Source: Vandiemenella viatica (taxonomy: Eukaryota; Arthropoda; Insecta; Orthoptera; Morabidae). Taken from it: a stretch of DNA of 64,000 nucleotides. The translations under genes and the position numbers were made by a program. The notes below the pieces were generated by a model. It saw only the letters and a program-made list of their open reading frames with translations. It did no database searches and was not told the origin of the DNA. Positions 19,870 to 32,727 of the stretch are shown one piece after another. The DNA lies in contig CM061920.1 in assembly GCA_031002005.1 (NCBI GenBank), positions 44,432,610-44,496,609 of the forward strand, written 5' to 3'. Position 1 is the first letter of the stretch. Each line of letters starts with the position of its first letter.

Positions 19870-21469
19870 TGGTTTATCTACTTTGAATGTAAATAACTAT
19901 TTTGCCTGCATTTTGTCCCTCGAGATTTAGAAAATATCACACTGTACGGCATCCTCCCGAATGAAGCCCTGAGCGTTAACTGCTCACTCACCACACTCTG
20001 AACAACTGGATGTTGTTCTGGGCCATTTTTCTTACGCATAAATGATAATTTTTTTATCAACGATATTGAATTTTTTTGTATATTCATTTACCTACTTCGT
20101 TTCACTTCATCTCGCATGAAGAAACTGTGAAGTGTTTACTATTAACATAAAGAGAAGCAACTAAGAAGTAATGTCCAGGTAGTTGCATGATTGAAGAGTG
20201 GTAATGGAATTCAGAACGTCCTACGTTCAAAACTTGGTTGGGATAATATTTTTTTACGTGCATTTTTTCCATTTTTGTTTGCTGGTTTTTGCACTACAGA
20301 ATCATGTTTTTATTCGAAGAATTCATAATGGTTGCTAAGCATCATGCAAGCGTTTGAAACAAATTGTTACCATACAAGAAGAATTTTAGTTTTTAAACTT
20401 ACCAGAGATAGTATAGCATGCAAAAAATACAGGTGCTCAGCGGTGAATAATGGAATTTATTTTAGAAATGAGATCACTTGTAGAAATTTCACACTAATAT
20501 TGCAACAGTTCTGTATCGCTTTGTGTCACTTTTGTTGGAATTTTTATGTGACAATACAAGTGTAGGTTACCTTCCTGATATAAATGCGTCTATTTAGGCG
20601 GTATTTACTTTTAATGTGCAAGTAATTTTTTTTAAAAAATGTTTTTTGGCTTGCGAGTAATGTCCAATTCCCTTTTTGAAGTCTTCTTTAGTTATGTTTT
20701 CAAATGGTTGTAATTCACTCATTATCCAAAAAGTAGTGCAACTAGTATCCAAAGAAAACAACGACAGACAACAAATTAAACATATTCCGAAGAGAGGATC
20801 AACCTTAGTGATACTTGCCTTAAACAATGTATTACATTTAACTCTACAAAATTGTGGTGTAAATGAGCTTCACAGAAAATCGTAAGTGACTTTGTTGCAA
20901 TATCAGATTGAAGTTGTTACATTTTTAAGCTCCACAGAATAAAACTCAGGGGTTGTTTCTATGGTTAGCCTCACAAATAAGGCATCAATATTTTTCTGCT
21001 GTAGGCTTTTACAAATTGTTCTCAATTTTGTATTCAAAATAAACTTTCATTAATAACAAGAAATAACCAGCAACAAACAATAAAAATAGCTAAAAACTTG
21101 GATAATAGGTAACGCTCCATTTGCGGCCGCAGATTTTACAGACATGTGACGTCACGAGTGTCGTTGCCCGCGCCAGGCATCAAAGGACTATTTTGGTGGG
21201 CTTTTAAATACTTTAAATTTTAACCTTGAATTTTACGCAAAATAAGCACTTTTGTCAAAAAGTAAAAAGTACTCGGTGAATGTGTATCAATAAACAATTT
21301 AAAACCATTTTCAAGAAGTAGTCAAATACCTAATTATTCATGATTTCAACCATATGCAAGACCAACAAGACATTTTAAAACAGAAATTACTAAAAAATAT
21401 TGAAAAAATATTTAAAGCACAGTGGCAACAGGTACAAAGTTAGAATGTCATATATTGGCACTGACTTAC
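19870..21469. other. No recognisable gene (gene intron)
   Basis: AT-rich intronic DNA downstream of exon 4 of the TMEM272-like gene in minus orientation. A CpG-containing patch at about 21120-21175 includes a NotI-like GCGGCCGC and TGACGTCA. A weak box-B-like GTTCAAAAC occurs at 20226. Confidence 0.4.
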
Positions 21470-21610
21470 CTATAATAAACCATCCAAGCATGAAGCAGTT
21501 TATAAGTGTCTGCGTAGGAGACTGTCTCAAGCGTTCCTCCTCCTGTTCTTCCTCGCGTTGTCGAACTCTGGCTGATAGGTGTAATAACTGCTTCAACACA
21601 CCAAATCCTC
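21470..21610 (-). CDS. TMEM272-like membrane protein, exon 4 (internal)
   Basis: The acceptor (minus TTTAG) precedes 21610 and the donor GTAAGT follows 21470. The exon is 141 bp, phase 1 on both sides. It encodes GFGVLKQLLHLSARVRQRE, a Glu/Arg-rich charged stretch (EEEQEEERLRQ), and LINCFMLGWFIIG, the start of another membrane segment. This matches the loop and third hydrophobic region that follow the IPIYLxVGG motif in TMEM272-like proteins. The next coding exon (expected NVWxY..YC..LYxFAFW) was not found to the left, so the 3' end is probably outside the window. Confidence 0.85.
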
Positions 21611-23331
21611 CTAAACAGGGTTGCATTAAAAGCAAAAACAATTCAATAAGTTCATAAACTACTAAAATTTCTTGAATTTGGTGTATTATAAAACAATAAT
21701 TTCACTAATGAAGAGTCTTCATAATGGAAATTTATTTTTTATCACCGATTCATCTCTTTTATGTTTATATATAAAACAAAAATAAACTGCACATGGCTTC
21801 TGTGACTGATGAAACAGCCTATTCATTGCTAAAGTAATACACAAGTACTTTTCTTTATTGAGCTTAAGGTCTGTCAACATCACATGGGTCACCAAAGTTG
21901 TTCTAAATCTAGGGAGGGCAGTGAGCATAGTATGTGCAAACTATAAAAGCTTTGTGATAATATGTGTGAGATGATACACCTTTGACATTTTCTGCTTTCT
22001 TTCTGTCTATCCTTCATCAAAGCTTTAGTGCTAATAAACGGATTCTTTGAGTTATTTCCTCTCATATTGTCAATAAAAGATGGTTTGAAATTGACTTCCT
22101 GGAGATTAATGAAGTATGAGATTATAAAAACAACATAGAACTGATTCCTCAGACCAGATTTGGAATAGCGTAAAAGTAGGAAACATGCAATGTAAAAAAT
22201 TGGACTGCTGCTTATTTCATGTTATTAGAGAAGTAATACTCTTGCTGCAAGGAAAAAATTTTCTTATGTGTAGAACCAAAACTTCGCTAATATTACTGTT
22301 TCTATTCAACATGCTATATTGACCGATAAATGTCAAATCTGCCTATGGATTGTCATCATGCCCATTTACATGTTGTTATTTCTTTTTAGTATTGCCTACT
22401 TGATAAAAAGTGTCTGTATCGCGTAGAGTTTTGTGCTGAATGCGTGAAAGTAATTATTATTGTTACAAATATGGAAAGGAAAGATAAATAAGCCCAACAC
22501 TCGCCAAAGTAGAAAGGATGGGGCTGCAGCAACAAAAAAAACAATATTATGGGGAATCCCCTTATTCCTGAAAATAGAAACATTTGTCGTAACTTGTATG
22601 TGCACTGCTGATCAGACCAGCCACAAGAATGGTGGTATTTGACCTTTATAGACACAGTGGAGGTGGTGGGAGACAAGAACAATATCAGTGGAAATGACTT
22701 GAGTGGGAAAGAAATAATTCTTTGATAGAATGAACATGTATGTATAGCAGGTTGTAACAAGACTCAACTCATTACAGTCTTTAATAAGAGTAATTACTGG
22801 TTATAGTAATAAATTTTAAGGGTTTTCCAAGCTCACAGTCTTAAAATCGGAGAAACGCAGACTGTGTTGCCACTGTGACGCGACAGCAAGGTCAAGTGCA
22901 TACCTGGACCAGCCAGAAATATCATATTTCTATCCACTTAAAAGATTTTAAATTTTTAATGGTTATTTGCAATGACTTTCCACTTAAATTTACAATCATT
23001 TCTGCCTCCACTTTTTTTGTCTCGAAGAAGCAAATTCTTTTGAATTTACAAGCTAACTTACTTAATTAGTGCAGTTTCGTCTTCATTGCCACCAATTATA
23101 TTGCGCAATAAGTACTGTCACTTATCTCCTCCCCTGCTTGTTGGTTGCACCTAGGGAATAAATCCAATTAGCCACCAGTTCCTCCAATCTCCTTGCTGAA
23201 AACAAAAAGTTAGGGAAGGGAGGGAAATTGGATAACATCAAATTAGACTTTACGTCACATTCTTTTACTAAACCAAAATTGTTTCATGGAATAACAGTTT
23301 ATTGTATCATTTCATGTGCATTGTTCACCAC
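21611..23331. other. Intronic DNA with a solo PLE terminal sequence
   Basis: Part of the 16.6-kb intron between exons 3 and 4. At about 22470-22570 the AACACTCGCCAAAGT block followed by GGCTGCAGCAACAAAAAA matches PLE ends seen near 12.0 and 27.5 kb. No other gene is recognised. Confidence 0.45.
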
Positions 23332-23600
23332 TAATTTTTTTTTGATGTCGTCAGTCTTTTGACTGGTTTGATGCAATCCTCCATCTCTTCCTAACCTGTG
23401 CTAATCTCTTCATTTCTACATACCCCTTACACCCCATGTCCTCAATTATCTGCTTCATATATTCTAATCTCTGTCTTCCTCTACAGTTCATAGCTTCTAC
23501 TGTTCCCTCCACTAACAGATTAACCAATCCAGCATGTCTCTAAATATGACCTACCAACCTGTATCTTCTTTCTGTAAGATTCTTCCATAAACTTCTTTTC

Positions 23601-23819
23601 TCACCCATCATTTCGTTCATTTCTTACTTTGTCTGTCCACCTAATTTTCAGCATTCTTCTGTAGCACCATATTTTGAATGCTTCAATTTTCGTTCTTTCC
23701 GGTATTCCTAACGTCCATGTTTCGCTACCGTAAAGTGCTGTGCTCCACACATAGAGTTTTAAAAAGTTCTTTCTAATTCCTAGATCAATATTTGAAACTA
23801 AAAGGTTTCTCTTTTCCAT
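23601..23819 (-). pseudogene. RTE-like LINE, C-terminal region
   Basis: The frame contains LYVWSTALYGSETWTLG and IEAFKIWCYRRMLKIRWTDK, the conserved YGSETWTL and WCYRRML blocks that follow the RT in this LINE type. It is separated from the RT frame by frameshifts around 23830-23910 and ends early. Downstream is the 3' untranslated part. Confidence 0.85.
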
Positions 23820-23918
23820 GAAGGCTCTTTTTGCTAGGGCTATTCTGCTTTTAACATCATTCCTGCTTCGGCCATCGGTTGTAATTTTTCTTCCTAAGTA
23901 ACAGAACTAACTCACTTC

Positions 23919-25073
23919 TCATATTGTATCCGATCCTATTTTATTATTTAATCTACTAGTATTGGTATCATTTCTGCTACATTTCATTACTATTGTCTTG
24001 CTTTGATTTATATTCAGTCCAAAATCTTCCTTCAGTATTTTGTTCATGCCATTCAGTAACTTCTCAATATCCTCAGCCTTCTCTGCTAATAAGACAATGT
24101 CATCAGCAAACTGTAGCATACCGATTTTTTCTCCCTGAAGACTTATGCCGCATGGAAATTTTTCTTTGACTTTCTTCATTGCTTCTTCTACATACAAGTT
24201 GAATATTAACGGGGATAGACTACAACCTTGTCTCACACCCTTTTTTAACTGATGCATGTCTCTCGTGATTCCCTACTTTTATTATAGCCACTTGATTCTT
24301 ATATAGTTTATAAAGTATTCTTCTATCTCGATACTTTAGACCTGTCTTCTTTAAAATTTTGAACATCTTGTCCCACCTAACATTATCAAAAGCTTTTTCT
24401 AAATCAACAAATGCCATAAAAGTATCTTTGTGTTTCTTGATCCGTCCTTCAAGTATTAATCTTAAAGACAGAATTGCTTCCCTTGTACCGCGATTTTTCC
24501 TAAACCCAAACTGATCTTCACCTACTATCTCTTCTACTACCCTTTCCATTCTTCTGTATATTATTCTGGTCAGTAATTTTGAAGCATGTGACGTTAAGAC
24601 TAATGGTGTGATAATTCTCACATTTGTCAGCTTGTGCTTTCTTTGGAAGTGTGAAGATGATATTTTTTATTAAAATCTGTTGGAATTTCTCGTGTTTCAC
24701 AACTTTTTGATATCAGCTTCAATAATCTTTCGATTCTACCCTGTCCTAGAGATTTAAGAAGTTCTGCAGGGATCTCATCAATTCCAACTGCCTTATTTAT
24801 TTTCAAGTCATTCAGAGCTTTATTAAATTCTGTCCTCAAAACCGGATATCCTAAGTCATCAATGTCAACATCGCCTTCCTTTTCCATTACACTATTGTTC
24901 AAGTCGTCCCAATCATACAGTTTCTCAATGTATTCTTTCCATTGGTTAGCTCTATCTTCTGAGCTTAAAAGAGGTTTCACATCCGCAGCTTTAATGTTCA
25001 TACCCCTTTTCTTCATATCTCCAATATTCGGTTTGATCTTTCTATATGCAACCTCTACTTTTACTATGACCAT
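23919..25073 (-). pseudogene. RTE-like LINE, reverse transcriptase
   Basis: In order: VGIDEIPAELLK, a fingers block, IIYRRMERVVEEIVGEDQFG, FRKNRGTREAI, DTFMAFVDLEKAFDNVRW (motif A with catalytic Asp), KKGVRQGCSLSPLIFNLY (motif B) and MLQFADDIVLLAE (motif C, FADD intact), then GLNINQSKTIVM. The domain is spread over three overlapping frames, broken near 24625 and 24250, so it is inactive although all catalytic residues survive. It copies the element RNA at the nicked target site. Confidence 0.9.
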
Positions 25074-25250
25074 TTCCTTTTCTACTTCTTCAAACCTCTC
25101 TTGTAGCCATGTATCTTTTGCTGTTTTGCATTTCCTATTTATTTGATTTCTAAATTTCCTGTACTGCTCTCTTCATGCTTCATCCTGAGCATTTTTATAC
25201 CGTCTCCACTGATCCATCAGCTTCAAAATTTCTTCTGTGATCCAAAGTTT

Positions 25251-26239
25251 TCAGGCAGCTTGTTCCCTAAAGCCTAATGTTTCTTTACCAGCTTTCATTA
25301 TTTCGGTCTTTAATGAATTCCATTCATCCTCGGTTGAGCTCCTTTCAGAGTTACTTCTTAGACGTAAGTCTACCATTTCTGCAAATTTTTCTCTTGTGCT
25401 AGATTGATTGAGTTTATTCACTTCCAGTCTGTTCTGCTTATACTGCTTCCTTATTTGCTTAAATTTCAGCCTGAACTTCATTATTATCAAATTATGGTCA
25501 GAGTCTATGTCTGCTCCTGGGTACGCTTTACAGTCTAGAACTTGATTCCTGAATCTCTGTTTGACCATGATATAATCTAGCTGATATCTGCCTGTATCCC
25601 CAGGACGTTTCCAGGTGTATATCCGTCTTGCATGGTTCTTAAACAGTGTGTTCGCCACTACTAGCTTCTATCTTTCACAAAATTCTACCAACCTGCTTCC
25701 TCGCTCATTTCTTCTCCTAGACCAAAACTTCATACAGTATTCCCCTCTTTTCCTTCTCCCACTATCACATTCCAATCACCCATGATTATTAGATTTTCCT
25801 CCCCCTTCACATATTGGATTAATTCTTCAATTTCAGCATATATTTTTTCTATTTCTTCGTCATCTTCTTGTGACGTTGGCATATACACTTGCACTAATGT
25901 GGTTGGGACGGGCTTAGTTTCTAACCTCATCAAAATAATCCTGTCACTAAACTGTTCATAATAACTCATCCGTTTCCCTACTTTCTTGTTCATTACAAAT
26001 CCTACACCAGTGACTCCATCGACAGCTTGTGTGCTAATTATCCTGTGTTCCCCAGACCAGAAATCCTGTGCGTCCTTCCATTTAATCTCACTAATCCCAA
26101 CAACATCTAACTTAAGTTGTCCCATCTCCCTTTTTAAGTTTCCTAACCTACCTGCCCTATTTAGACTTCTAACATTCCACGCTTTGACTCGAAGAATGTT
26201 TCTATCCATTTTGATGACTCCTCCCTGAGCAGTCCCCAC
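25251..26239 (-). pseudogene. RTE-like LINE, apurinic-type endonuclease
   Basis: The frame from 26239 begins MGTAQGGVIKMDRN and has AWNVRSLNRAGRLGNL (catalytic Asn), LDVVGISEIKWKD (catalytic Glu), VYMPTSQEDDEE and LIIMGDWNVIVGEG (GDWN, Asp and Asn). After a frameshift near 25700 it resumes with ARRIYTWKRPGDTGRYQLDY, GADIDSDHNLIIMK (catalytic Asp-His) and a helical linker to the RT. The usual AP-endonuclease metal and active-site residues are therefore present. It nicks the target to prime reverse transcription. Confidence 0.88.
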
Positions 26240-26688
26240 CCGGAGATCCGATTGGGAGACTATTTTACCTCCGGATTATTTTACCCAGGAAGAAGCCATC
26301 ATGATATATGTAATTTGAGAGGATTACATGTCCTCGGGATACCCTTTGGGTCTTTAATGCAGTGGTTTCCCGTTGGCTTCTGCATCCCCATGCTGTTGAT
26401 CATTTCTGATTCATCCGCCTTTAGGGGCCGTTTCCAACCCCAAGGGCAAGAGGGTGCCCTGAACCGCTCCCCGCTCTTCTGCCCTCCTTTCGGAGGCCGT
26501 TGGCGAGTAGTGGGTGACTCCTTATACCGGGAATCTTTCAGTCGCCAGAGCCTCGTCCGTGCAAACAGGGTGCACCACGTGAAGGAGAGGTTGACATTTG
26601 GTTGGAAAAGACTAGTATTGTCTCTCCCAAACCCTTACACCCCACAAAACTTATTTTCTCCTTTCATTACTTTCCATAGTGTCTAGAC

Positions 26689-27337
26689 CGGGGGCCCCCA
26701 AACTTTTTACCCCATTGATCCCTTGATACAATATTTGGCTTCTTATTGACCCCCACAAGTATTTAATAAAAACATTAAATCATTTTTGGCATTTCTGATG
26801 CTAAGCAATAAGGAGGCCTGCATAACAACTCAGTGAAATAATTTATAAAATCCACCCAATAACATTACCAGAAAAATTAGATACTTTCCACTATTATTAA
26901 AATCTAAAAAAATAGGAACAAAACCATGGATAGATGGAATAAATTTCAAGGAAAGACCTGCCAAAAAAAAGCAGATGGTTGTTGTACTGTTTTAACTTGT
27001 CACATAGCGATGAATCCACCTTACTAAGGCACTCTTCAGATGAGTCTCTGCATCTATTACCTCTTGACAACCACCTTACCTCAGTGAGCAAAAGTAATTG
27101 GTTGAAAGTTTCATCATTTACTTCACGTGACTTCACAAACAAACGAGAATTGAGAGGATGAACTTTACTTTAATTTATTGACCTGATTGTTAGTAGAACA
27201 TTCCTATTTTTCCTGTACAGTTTAATTGATCCTCTTTAGTATTAATCGACCCCCTTTCGACCTCCCTGTATTAATCGATCCCGGAAGATCTCTTATCGAC
27301 CCCAAGGGGTCAGTATCAACCACTTTGGGGACCCCTG
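26689..27337 (-). mobile_element. Deleted hAT transposon, 8-bp target duplication
   Basis: The ends are CGGGGGCCCCCAAAC and, complemented, CAGGGGTCCCCAAAG. GTCTAGAC is perfectly duplicated at 26681-26688 and 27338-27345. The 649-bp interior contains a minus-strand piece with LTEVRWLSRGNRCRD and SSLCDKLKQYNNHL, typical of ZBED5/GTF2IRD2-type hAT transposases (TEVRWLSRG, then CDKL). It is an internally deleted derivative. A second copy lies at 43.75-47.36 kb, split by a Helitron. Confidence 0.9.
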
Positions 27338-27345
27338 GTCTAGAC

Positions 27346-28520
27346 CTTCTATGATACACCTTACTATGTCTCTTTCCTTTGCACACACCCTATCTCCCAT
27401 CACTCACAACCATCTGGTGCACACTTCTAACACTGCCTCCACAGTGTTACCACTATTAGTATCACATGGAATGGAAAAGTAAAATATACTCACCAAAGTT
27501 GAAGGGAGATGGTCACCAACCACAAAAAACACTCCGACACAAATGTAGTAGTTTGGACTATGCCCTTCAAGAAAATGTAAACATGTGACTAAGCTCACAT
27601 ATTCGCCCACAGATAAAACAGCATTCATGAGGTCACATTATCCTTATCACCTCATGGCAATTCTTCCACTCCACTGTTGCTACTATTACTTTAACTGCAC
27701 AACTAACTACAAAGTTGTGTGGTAGAGAATGTATTGTACATATCCTATTGCATAAACATTTATTCATGGGAAGTTATATACGAGACTTGAAAGAAGGCCA
27801 ACTCAAAATATTTTGCCAACACGACAAAGTGAGAATTTGATTTTATATTTTGATTCATAAAGCAGGATGGCTATACTTAATTGGAAACAAGAAAGGATTA
27901 AGAAGACAGCATAGTATTCTGTTTCACCTAAGAGGAGTCTGGTTTGTCATTTCAATTTACAAACAGGCTATGTCTGTGTGTAATGTTTTGAAACTTTGAA
28001 ACAGTGAAACACACTATTCAAGAAAATTGTGAAATACCTTTTCATAGTGCTGTAAGTTCTATAATTAATAGCATAAAAACAGTTGTCTCAGTGGCATAAA
28101 TGGTAGCATTCAGAAATTTCATGTGGGCAATCAGAGTACAATTTTACACATTCATAATTCTTTGTATTTTACATTCCTTCATTTTTCTAAATAAAATTCG
28201 CCAGCTCCTTTGCACTTTTTAGCTTTTTTAGTTCCTTCATAATTTTCTGAAGAACTATTTCAAATTTTGTAGCTTGCTCATTTCTATTTGTTTGGAGATG
28301 CTCCTTTAATTTACTCCCTCCCATCCCAGAATGATATCCCCAAATGGTCTCATTAAACCCGACACTCGATTTCTTTTCCATTTTCATACCGTTGGTAATC
28401 TTGTCCATCATTCACCAACTGTTTGAGTAATTCCCTTTGATTTTCTAACATGGTCATAGAAATTTCTAGAGTCATCATTCAGCAGTCCTCTGCACCAATA
28501 ATATTCTTCATAAAACAATC
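27346..28520. other. Intronic DNA with a PLE terminal sequence
   Basis: At 27480-27540 the block ACTCACCAAAGTTGAAGGGA marks a solo PLE end. The remainder is AT-rich with no recognisable gene. A 74-codon lysine-rich minus frame at 28187-28411 shows no family. Confidence 0.45.
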
Positions 28521-28527
28521 TTTAGAT

Positions 28528-28655
28528 CGAACATGGTGGGTGAGTGGCAATTTTCTGGCCTTATATTCAGAAGGTGGCAGGTTCAAATCCCTGTCGATTC
28601 ACTCAGATTAGGTTTTTCCATCATTTCTCCAGATCACTCCAGGTTAGTGTTGTAA
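28528..28655 (+). mobile_element. tRNA-derived SINE
   Basis: TGAGTGGCAATTTTCTGGCC (box-A region) and GGTTCAAATCCCTGTC (box B) are correctly spaced. They are followed by TTAGGTTTTTCCATCATTTC, matching the body of a SINE whose better copy is at 48.7 kb in reverse. It runs into T-rich sequence. Confidence 0.7.
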
Positions 28656-31600
28656 AAAATGGTTTTTTTTCTGACTTGGAAAAAAAAATTTTTTTTTCTG
28701 GGACACTTTTTTTCTGGGACACGTTTTTTTTCATAACTACTAAATCTCAAATTTGTAAGACATTTTTCGTTTAACATGACTGTTTTAGAGTTTATATTAA
28801 GTACTTATCTTAATCTTTAAATCTACAATATTTTTCTGGTTCAGTTGAAAAGAAAATTACGAAAATATTCAGAACTAACCTACATAGCAAATCATTAACA
28901 AAAGCACAAGAAGAACAGAGTGGGTTTCAGATTTCTAAAAGAAACCCAAAACTACCGGCACATTGAAAGAATTGTTTTTGTTACGTGGTTATAATAAACA
29001 TTCAGCATCAAAGCCAGTGTATGTGTGGTTGGTCACCAAGACATTGAGGTGATAATACAACAAAAGCCTGCTGTAGATTGTATCATGTTTCGTATCGTCG
29101 ACACAATCTACCATAAACACAATGCCTTTGACTCATGCCACAAATTCTCCACTGAGGAGAGTGGCACTCTTGAGCCTACGTGAGCACACCGTTTCCACTC
29201 TCATTTGTTCTAGCTCATGTTCACTCATGCAATCCTGCACAAGAGTGTAAACGCAGCTTAAGGATTTCACTCATAGTACCTAGTTCTCTGTTGGTGAAAT
29301 TTCTGAATGAAACAAGTGCAAAGGTGTACTTACTGTACTGTAAATAGAAATAAAGTTGACACTTCTGTAAAATAGTGAACAATATGTATTTAAAAAAAAT
29401 AATTAAAATGTTGTTTTGATAATTGATGTTTTGGATTATTGGCGCTCTACTGTATTTCAAAAATTATACAGATGCTGGTTGAGAAAATAGTTATTAGGGA
29501 TGAGTAACTGATCCATATAAATGTAAGGAATTGTTTTTAAGGAAGTTGAAGATTATTCACAAGAAAGAGTATGAACCAGACGAAAAAAGAAAAAGAGTAA
29601 TGTGATCCAAGTCATCAACATTGGCAAAGGAAATCCTATGTGGAGTCTGAAAACTGTGTAAAAGCCAGGATGTCATCGCTTCAAAGAAATGAGATATTTG
29701 AGCATGTGGGAAGGTGATGTAAAAAGGGTGTAAATGCATTTGAGAACTATTGCTATAGATTGCTGGACTTATAATCATTTTATTGACGTGAGTAAACTTA
29801 TCACCAAACAACAACTAAAAACTTACAGCAATGGGCTTTAGCCGCAACAAGGTAATTTGCAGGCTTCCATTTCAAACCATCCGGCACATAGATTAAAAAT
29901 TCAAAATGAGGCACAAGATTTGTCAGAAAACATCACAAAATAACCACTATTGAAGAAACATTATCATTGGCAAATCTCTTTCAATGACAAATTTGTAACC
30001 AATACAAATTATGAGAAAAACAGGTCAGAACAGTAAGTCACGTTATCCACCAATTGTAAATTTTTAAAACAATTTTTAATTTGGAGAATTGATGTATATA
30101 ATATTTTCCTTATTTTCAGAATATCAGTGTCAGTCCAGATACAATTGAACTGTGACGAAAAAAAAGGAAGACTATTAACAAGGCCATACATTCATATGCA
30201 GAGCAATATGTAATACACTAACTAGGTGTTGTAACAATATAATGCATCACCATTGGTGAATAGGTTGTTAATGCATCGTAATGTATCAGCGGTATTGTTC
30301 AACATATTTTGCCCTTAGAGAAATGGTCACAAGGTTATTTTTAAATTACTGCTGTTCCGCACTCCACATGTAGATACAAAACCTTTTGACCGTGATCCAT
30401 TTTTAGTTCGTGAGGTACCGGGTAACCAAGTTTATAGTTCTTTAAACAGGTCCTGAAAATCATTCAACGGACCATGGCCGCTATCCCATACTCTGGAAAA
30501 TAAATAGTATATCCCTTAGGTAACTTAAGAGACTTATGATTGCCAAATAACTAAAAACTCACTCTGCATTAAATTACAATAGAGTTTATCCAGGATTCTT
30601 AAAACTTTAGGCTGATACCAGACACATATCACACTTCTGAATAATAATGGAACTTTGATAAAAATCGTGCTTAGAAATAGTGCATCACTTGATCACGTTT
30701 GTCACATTCCTGTAGATAGTCTACAAACAGTTAGGACTTCCCGGTCCCGATTCATCACTTCCACTTAAGTTATCTGCAGGTGAAAATATGGCTCAGTGGC
30801 CAAAAGGTAGCTACTGCTCTTCTGGTTATTGCACACTTCTGACCTGAGTGACTTCCGATCAAAAACTAACATGGCTGCTTTTCCTTCTGGTCCACTTGAG
30901 CCAATCATAAGTGACCCTTGGCCTCACGTGACCTTTTCTGGCCTATCATAAATTTCCACTTAAATTGATTATACTATATTGATTTGTATTGTCTATTTTA
31001 TAGTTCAACAACCTCTCTGCCCAGTCTATACCCAGACCAAAACAGTTTGACATTCCTCGCTTACTCAGCTGAAGTTTCAACACTCGCATTACAGTGTGTG
31101 TTGCCAAAGTATGTGTTTTTCTGCAAGAGGCAACTGGAAAATTTGGATCCAAGGAACTGAAGGCAACAGATGACTAGAGACAGAAATATAAAAAACTACA
31201 TCATGTCATTTAATACTGGGAAGCATAAAACTAATTTGCATAATGTTTTCCTCAATTGCGCAAAACTTACGTCAGAAACCAAAGTTTCTTCTTCTCGTTC
31301 CTTCCTGAGAAGTACCAACAAAGACTGAAATGTACAGCAAAATTTTTCATGATGGTTACAAAAAGCCTACTTGTATTTTAAAACTAATGCCCTCAAAGCA
31401 TACTTCCCTGGTGTTGCCCTCCAGGATCTATGTTTGCAGACAGGTGGAAAATGTAAGCGCTTATTCGACTGAGCATGAGAGAGAAATTAATTCTCATGAA
31501 GATTACATTAAAATCCAATCATCATCAACTGTCTTCTCTGGAATTTTAAAATCTTTCGCACATGGTATACTTTCAGATTTTCAGACAGCAGAAAGATCTT

Positions 31601-31915
31601 TAAGAATGTCAATAAGGTTTGCTTTTCAGTGAAACATCTCAAAACAATTTGTATACGTCAACAAACTTTAATTTTGTGTGTGTTAATTACCAAATGTCAA
31701 TTTTTTAAAACGTTTCTGTGATTAATATCGCCATGATACTTGCAAATAATAGTAATATATGTAAATAAGTCAGCCATGATTCAAACTAAAATTCTGATAC
31801 ACAGATTGTTTCCAATATTGTTTGAGCCATCCAGCAAACTGTTTTAATGCTACTAAATATATATATATATGATACTAAGGAAAAAGGAAGTGGTTTTTGT
31901 GTGATATAAATAATA
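28656..31915. other. No recognisable gene (gene intron)
   Basis: AT-rich intronic DNA. At 28686-28732 a 16-17-bp unit with TCTGGGACAC is tandemly repeated between T-runs. Around 30785 a box-A-like GGCTCAGTGG occurs without a box B. A 100-codon frame at 31330-31632 has no domain. Confidence 0.4.
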
Positions 31916-32210
31916 AAGGATAGTAAAAATAACTCATCACATACCAAAGTTAAGGGCCATGGCAAGAGAATAACACAATACAGAAACAAATATACAGTAT
32001 TTTGTTATAAGATCTTATTCATGCACTAAAGAAAGAGTCATGGGGCAACTTTAGGTGTGTGTGCACACTTCTGAAACCAAATGGCTCATTCTCTAGTGTA
32101 TGAATAAGGTTTTATATCAAAATATTGTATTTTTGTGTCCGTGTTCATGTTATTTATTCTCTCATCGTAGCCCTCAACTTTTGTATGTAATGAGTTATTT
32201 TCATATCCTT
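31916..32210. repeat. Foldback (inverted repeat) of PLE-type termini
   Basis: The left arm starts AAGGATAGTAAAAATAACTC. The right arm ends with its complement (GAGTTATTTTCATATCCTT). The arms of about 125 bp share further blocks (CTTATTCATGCACTA against TAGTGTATGAATAAG). The CATACCAAAGTTAAGGG stretch corresponds to the CACCAAAGTTGAAGGG end block of other PLE foldbacks. Confidence 0.75.
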
Positions 32211-32439
32211 CATTAATTATAGCATATACAGCACTATGAAAAGTATTCTCACAATTTTCCTGAACTAAATGAACAGTGCATTTTATGATTTTTAGTAACT
32301 GTGTGTATTACACACAGACTACCACAACACAAAACCTGCTCCCAAACTGAAATTGACAAACCAGACCCTCTCGTTGCTATTAGATAACCAGAAGGGGCTA
32401 ATTATGTAGAGATTAAAGTTAAACGACAATAATACATAT

Positions 32440-32580
32440 TGCTTAGAATAAGGAAGGATAGAAAAAGCTCACCCATCCCTCACCACAGATGAAGGTATGA
32501 GGGCTGCAATGAACAAACATGAACACACTATATTTCAGTATAATCATGTTTACAAGTGAAACATAAGGCAAAGTGTTCAG
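32440..32580. repeat. Solo PLE-type terminal sequence
   Basis: AAGGAAGGATAGAAAAAGCT, CACCACAGATGAAGG and GCTGCAATGAACAAACATGA follow the order of blocks found at the end of the PLE copy near 33.83 kb. No coding sequence is attached. Confidence 0.45.
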
Positions 32581-32727
32581 CTGAGATTGACCACATAACT
32601 GAAGCCAGAGATTAACAAGGTAGGAAGGCTATGACAAGGAGTGAAGCAGACAATTGGTAATTGCGTATAATCTCTAGAAATGCTGAGCAAAGTAGTAATA
32701 TAAAACTTGGATCAGAAAAAAATTATA

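Larger units (their letters stand above)
23332..26680 (-). mobile_element. RTE-like non-LTR retrotransposon, near full length
   Basis: A minus-strand LINE of about 3.35 kb. Its 3' end (low coordinates) carries GTCAGTCTTTTGACTGGTTT, a motif I recall from a widespread arthropod LINE, followed by a short A-tail (T-run 23335-23345). The 5' region (26240-26680) is non-coding, with CGGAGATCCGATTGGGAGAC and TTTTACCTCCGGATTATTTT near its start. It encodes an AP endonuclease, an RT and a C-terminal region in one order, with no ORF1, the RTE-like layout. The exact clade is not certain. No target duplication was seen; a hAT lies at the 5' boundary. Confidence 0.85.

Noticed and set aside
20594..20827. 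77-residue minus-strand frame (SELQPFENITKEDFKKG)
   Set aside because: Looks protein-like over a short stretch, but I could not tie it to a family or to splice sites.
25986..26228. 80-residue plus-strand frame
   Set aside because: Antisense of the LINE endonuclease, which has catalytic residues in the opposite frame.
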